9,949 bases of DNA from an uncultured Desulfobacterales bacterium. Lineage in GTDB: Bacteria > Desulfobacterota > Desulfobacteria > Desulfobacterales > UBA11574. Made by a program: the position numbers and the translations under genes. The notes under the pieces are model-generated. The model worked only from the letters and a program-made list of their open reading frames with translations, did not search any database and was not told the origin of the DNA. Location: contig CALANC010000284.1 in assembly GCA_937925895.1 (NCBI GenBank), forward strand, positions 1-9,949, given 5' to 3'. Of the stretch, positions 7,081-9,949 are shown piece by piece. Position 1 is the first letter of the stretch. Every line of letters starts with the position of its first letter.

Positions 7081-7154
7081 GCTAAAGGTTAGCATTCAAA
7101 AACAGTATTCTGTATTAATAAATAGCCCTCTCGAAAATGTTTATGAAACATTCG
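7081..7154. repeat. Three inverted repeats in the mvhD-metV gap
   Basis: The 104-base gap 7053-7156 holds three symmetric elements. AATGTTT/AAACATT with a 3-base loop (7136-7152) lies just after the mvhD stop on the transcribed strand and lacks a U tract. ACAG/CTGT around TATT (7102-7113) resembles the ACAGAA/TTCTGT element at 5396-5408. GCTAA/TTAGC with a 3-base loop lies at 7081-7093. The first could stabilise or process the mRNA end of the selenoprotein gene; the second may be a shared binding site. All were identified by eye. Confidence 0.35.
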
Positions 7155-7156
7155 GG

Positions 7157-7588
7157 TTAAGCGGCCTTTTGCTTAGCTGCTTTGATCGGACTTGGACCCA
7201 AGGCTCTTATTTTTTCATCCATTTCAATGGCAATCTCGGCAAACCGTGGGGCTTCACTGGACGAGAGGTTGTACATTTGAGCCCTTTCTCCCCCAACCCC
7301 GATGACGTCAAGAATTTTCTGAGCCTGTTCCACCCGCTTACGAGCTCTGAAGTTGCCGTTGTCGAAGTGGCAGTCGCCTTCCAAACATCCCACCACATAG
7401 ACACCGTCTGCACCCTTTTCAAAAGCTCGCAAAATATAAAGCACATCGACCTTGCCGGTGCAGGGGACAAGAATAATTTTAATGTTTGAAGGATATTGTA
7501 ATCGCATCGAACCTGCCAGGTCCGCAGCAGTATATCCTCAAAAATTGCAACAGAACGCGATGATGATGGGTTCAAAATCTGCCTTCAT
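7157..7588 (-). CDS. mvhD: MvhD/FrhD-type hydrogenase delta subunit, selenoprotein read through UGA 7538-7540
   Basis: Read as one gene, it encodes 143 residues, the normal family size, with selenocysteine at 17. Conventional calling starts at an internal ATG (7505-7507) and loses the first 27 residues. MvhD is a small Fe-S protein that relays electrons between a hydrogenase or other donor and HdrA. The N-terminus reads FCCNFUGYTAADLAG, matching the family's CCNWCSYAGADLAG-type motif with U in place of the second motif Cys. Other conserved Cys are C43 (PCTGKVD), C68 and C73 (GCLEGDC). ATG 7586-7588 is preceded by AAGGAGG four bases upstream, and the first A of that site is the last base of the hdrA stop codon, so translation is tightly coupled. 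A homologous subunit of methanogens (VhuD) is a known selenoprotein. No hydrogenase genes are in the window, which suggests that the relay serves MetVF instead. Confidence 0.92.
7503..7529 (-). promoter_or_regulatory. Bacterial SECIS element of mvhD
   Basis: Downstream of UGA 7538-7540, the mRNA can form CGGACCU paired with AGGUUCG around a three-base GGC loop (core 7508-7524, one G-U pair). Below a 2x2 internal loop, UGC pairs with GCG (one U-G pair). The apical loop starts 21 bases after the UGA and begins with GG, as expected for bacterial SECIS elements. Loop distance and loop type agree with the second SECIS in this window although the sequences differ. Identified by eye. Confidence 0.78.
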
Positions 7589-7598
7589 GAAACCTCCT

Positions 7599-9949
7599 TC
7601 AATTTTTCATGACGCCTTCAAGCAAGGCTTCGACTTTGCTCAAAATCTGATCATCTTGATACCAGTTGAGTTCTATGGCTTTGGCCGGGCATTCAGCAGC
7701 ACAGACGCCACAACCCTGACACAGCGCCTCGTCGATTTCACTCACTCCGTCTTCGTTGATTATAGGCACGCTATAGGGACACGACCGGACACAGATGAGA
7801 CATGAGGCGCAGAGCTCTTCTTTGACTTGCGCTTTTACTGCCGACAAGGTCAGATCGGTCTGAGCCAAAAACGTTGTGGCTCTTGATGCAGCGGCGTAAG
7901 CCTGTGAAATTGATTCAGACAGAAGTTGAGGACTGTGAGCGGTCCCGCACACAAAGATACCTTCTGTGGCCATATCGACCGGTCTTAATTTGACATGGGC
8001 TTCCATAAAATGGCCCTCTGGCGTCCGGGCCAGTTTAACAATAGAAGCGAGCTCTTCGGTATCTTCGGCAACCATGCCTGCACTCAACACCACAAGATCT
8101 GTGCTGACTTGCAGATACCGGCCCAAAACATGGTCTCTGAAGGTTACCATGGCGACATTGTCGGATGATTCGACAACCGGCGGATCATCCGGGTCGTATT
8201 TAAAGAACATAACGCCCTTACTTCGGGCCTCGGTGTAATAATCCTCCAGCAATCCGTATGTCCTCATGTCTCTGTAGAGAATAAAGATTTGAGAATCCGG
8301 ATTCATCTTTTTTATAAGTAGGGCGTTTTTTACGGCGTTCTGGCAACAGATTCTGGAACAATTGGGATTCTCCTCGTTTCTTGAACCCACACACTGGATC
8401 ATAACTACTTGATTGAGGTCGTCCGCATCTGTATTTTTTAGGCGGTTGGACAGCTCAACCTGGGTCACAACCCGCTCGTTTTGGTCGTAAAGGAACTCTT
8501 TGGGGTGGTATTCGCTGGCCCCTGTGGCAAGAATGAGGACACCGTGGTCGATCTTTCGTTCGTACATACCCGGCCCGACAAGAACTTCGGTATTAAAGTT
8601 TCCTTTAAACCCGGAAAATCCAACAATAAGCGACTGGGTCAGAACCTGAATCTTTGGATGAGATGTCACCTTCTGAATCAAACTTCCAAGATAACTGCCG
8701 ACGTCCGCACCTTCGATGGTCGCCGTGAGACGATTTGCCATACCACCCAGGTTTTCTTCTTTTTCAATCAGCACTGCTTCAAAACCCTGGCCAGCCAGAC
8801 CCAAAGCCGCATTCATTCCTGCAACACCACCCCCTATAATCAATCCTCTTTGAACAACCTCTATCTTTTTCTCTTGAAGCGGATAGAGTGTCGCTGATCG
8901 AGCCACAGCCATCCGAACCAGCTTCTTGGCTTTTTCACTGGCTCTTTCTGGTGAATCCCGATGAACCCAGGAATCCTGATTGCGAATATTGGCCATTTCA
9001 AACAGGTATTTGTTTAATCCAGCTTCCATGAGCGTATCCTGGAATAAACCACCATGGGTTCGTGGAGAGCAGGCCGCGACAATAATTCTGTTTAATCCCT
9101 TTTCTTGGACAGCGTCTTTGATTTTTTTACAACTGTCCTCTGAGCAGGCAAACATCATATGTTCAGCATAGTCAACATTTGGTAATTTCTTGGTTTCCTC
9201 GGTTACTTTATCAACATCAAGATAACTTGCGATATTTTTTCCACAATGGCAGACAAATACTCCAATGCGTGGTTTCTCTTGTGATACATCTTTTTCAGGG
9301 GGAAATTCTTTGCCAATGTGTTTTTCCCGATCTTTGATAGGTGCTATAGCTTTAGCCGCAGCACCACTTGCCATGCTTACACTGTCAGGAATATCTTTAG
9401 GCCCTTGTATACAACCTGCAAGAAATATTCCATCTCGGGATGATTGAATAGGATCAGTTAATAAGGAGTTTTGTTTGAAAAAGCCATTTTCATCAACATC
9501 TACTCCAAGGATGTTACCAAGTTTCTTGTTACCTTGATTTGGTATTATCGCAGTAGATAATACCAACATATCGACCTTGTTATCTTCGATTTTACCAGTG
9601 AGCGTGTCTTTGTATCGTATAGTAAGACTTTTATCTGGATTTTCATAAACAGATGATGGTCGCCCTCGGACATATTTTACTCCAAGGTCTTTTGCATGAT
9701 CATAATATTGTTGGAAATCTTTACCATATGCACGGATATCCATGTAATAAACGGTGATATCCATATCTGGATTGGCTTCTTTAGTAATTGATGCTTCCTT
9801 TGTGGCATACATGCAGCAGACACGGGAACAATAGGGAAATCCAAGTTGTACACTACGTGATCCAACGCATTGAATCCATCCGACACTCTTAGGTTTTTTA
9901 CGATCAGATGGGCGAAATACTTTTCCATCTGTTGGACCGAATGATGATA
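7599..9949 (-). CDS. hdrA: Tandem HdrA-like FAD and iron-sulfur protein, N-terminus cut by window edge
   Basis: The frame is open to the right edge, so the ATG at 9810-9812 is internal; 782 residues are visible. The first ~220 are the C-terminal part of one HdrA module (WIQCVGSR, then YCSRVCCMYATKEA). A second, complete module follows: CHCGKNIASYLDV near 233, CSEDSC near 268, the FAD dinucleotide fold LIIGGGVAGMNAALG at about 369-383, then a second MIQCVGSR and NCSRICC near 516-535. Two [4Fe-4S] ferredoxin motifs end the protein (C713, C716, C719, C723 and C743, C746, C749, C753). HdrA is the flavin subunit where electron bifurcation occurs in heterodisulfide reductase-type complexes. The gene ends 10 bases before the mvhD ATG. 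Its visible N-terminal third is clearly richer in AT than the rest. QmoA/QmoB and HdrA-like proteins are related alternatives, but adjacent mvhD and metVF favour an HdrA role. Confidence 0.92.
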   Translation of the reverse strand, partial: SSFGPTDGKVFRPSDRKKPKSVGWIQCVGSRSVQLGFPYCSRVCCMYATKEASITKEANPDMDITVYYMDIRAYGKDFQQYYDHAKDLGVKYVRGRPSSVYENPDKSLTIRYKDTLTGKIEDNKVDMLVLSTAIIPNQGNKKLGNILGVDVDENGFFKQNSLLTDPIQSSRDGIFLAGCIQGPKDIPDSVSMASGAAAKAIAPIKDREKHIGKEFPPEKDVSQEKPRIGVFVCHCGKNIASYLDVDKVTEETKKLPNVDYAEHMMFACSEDSCKKIKDAVQEKGLNRIIVAACSPRTHGGLFQDTLMEAGLNKYLFEMANIRNQDSWVHRDSPERASEKAKKLVRMAVARSATLYPLQEKKIEVVQRGLIIGGGVAGMNAALGLAGQGFEAVLIEKEENLGGMANRLTATIEGADVGSYLGSLIQKVTSHPKIQVLTQSLIVGFSGFKGNFNTEVLVGPGMYERKIDHGVLILATGASEYHPKEFLYDQNERVVTQVELSNRLKNTDADDLNQVVMIQCVGSRNEENPNCSRICCQNAVKNALLIKKMNPDSQIFILYRDMRTYGLLEDYYTEARSKGVMFFKYDPDDPPVVESSDNVAMVTFRDHVLGRYLQVSTDLVVLSAGMVAEDTEELASIVKLARTPEGHFMEAHVKLRPVDMATEGIFVCGTAHSPQLLSESISQAYAAASRATTFLAQTDLTLSAVKAQVKEELCASCLICVRSCPYSVPIINEDGVSEIDEALCQGCGVCAAECPAKAIELNWYQDDQILSKVEALLEGVMKN

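Noticed and set aside
7505..7507. Internal ATG as the mvhD start
   Set aside because: It would remove the conserved N-terminal Cys motif and has no Shine-Dalgarno. ATG 7586-7588 has a strong one and gives the family length.
8481..8897. Open frame of 138 codons on the + strand
   Set aside because: It is antisense to the well-conserved FAD-binding part of the HdrA-like gene, with no motifs of its own.
1..9949. CRISPR array, transposon ends, tRNA or rRNA genes
   Set aside because: No regularly spaced repeats, transposase motifs, paired long terminal inverted repeats or RNA gene signatures were seen on either strand.

Overview
The window looks like a chromosomal piece of a strictly anaerobic, selenocysteine-using bacterium, most likely a sulfate-reducing deltaproteobacterium of the Desulfobacterales type (Desulfobacterota). 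That placement is inferred from the gene set: a Wood-Ljungdahl methylene-tetrahydrofolate reductase pair (metV, metF) beside HdrA-, MvhD- and HdrD/DsrK-like electron-transfer proteins, together with NtrB-like and hybrid signalling kinases. No rRNA or other taxonomic marker is present.

Layout. On the + strand, 1-2589 holds two overlapping sensory genes: the C-terminal part of a PAS histidine kinase, then a REC-PAS-histidine kinase hybrid. They converge, with a 12-base gap, on a minus-strand block that fills the rest of the window. In transcription order (right to left) that block is: a large tandem HdrA-like flavoprotein cut by the right edge (7599-9949); mvhD with an in-frame UGA (7157-7588); metV and metF overlapping by ATGA (6384-7052, 5455-6387); a stand-alone receiver protein (4970-5359); an HdrC/HdrD-like fusion with a second in-frame UGA (3486-4799); and an aroE-like gene (2602-3414).

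The main result is two selenoproteins that simple ORF calling breaks into fragments. In MvhD, UGA codon 17 falls where the family has Cys in its N-terminal CxxC-type motif. In the HdrD-like protein, UGA codon 235 falls at the Cys of a Pro-Glu-Cys-Gly-His motif. Each UGA is followed by a well-formed bacterial SECIS-type hairpin whose small G-starting apical loop begins 21 or 22 bases downstream.

Working model (inference). HdrA (FAD, Fe-S), MvhD (Fe-S relay), MetV and MetF, plus the HdrC/D-like selenoprotein, could form a flavin-based, possibly electron-bifurcating, methylene-tetrahydrofolate reductase resembling the MetFV-HdrABC-MvhD complex described from Moorella thermoacetica. Here one selenoprotein with a degenerate first CCG domain would replace separate HdrB and HdrC. 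The CheY-like protein inside the block and the kinases beyond it are possible regulators, but nothing in the sequence links them directly.

There is no gene-free stretch above 300 bases. No tRNA, rRNA, CRISPR array, insertion sequence or convincing intrinsic terminator was seen.
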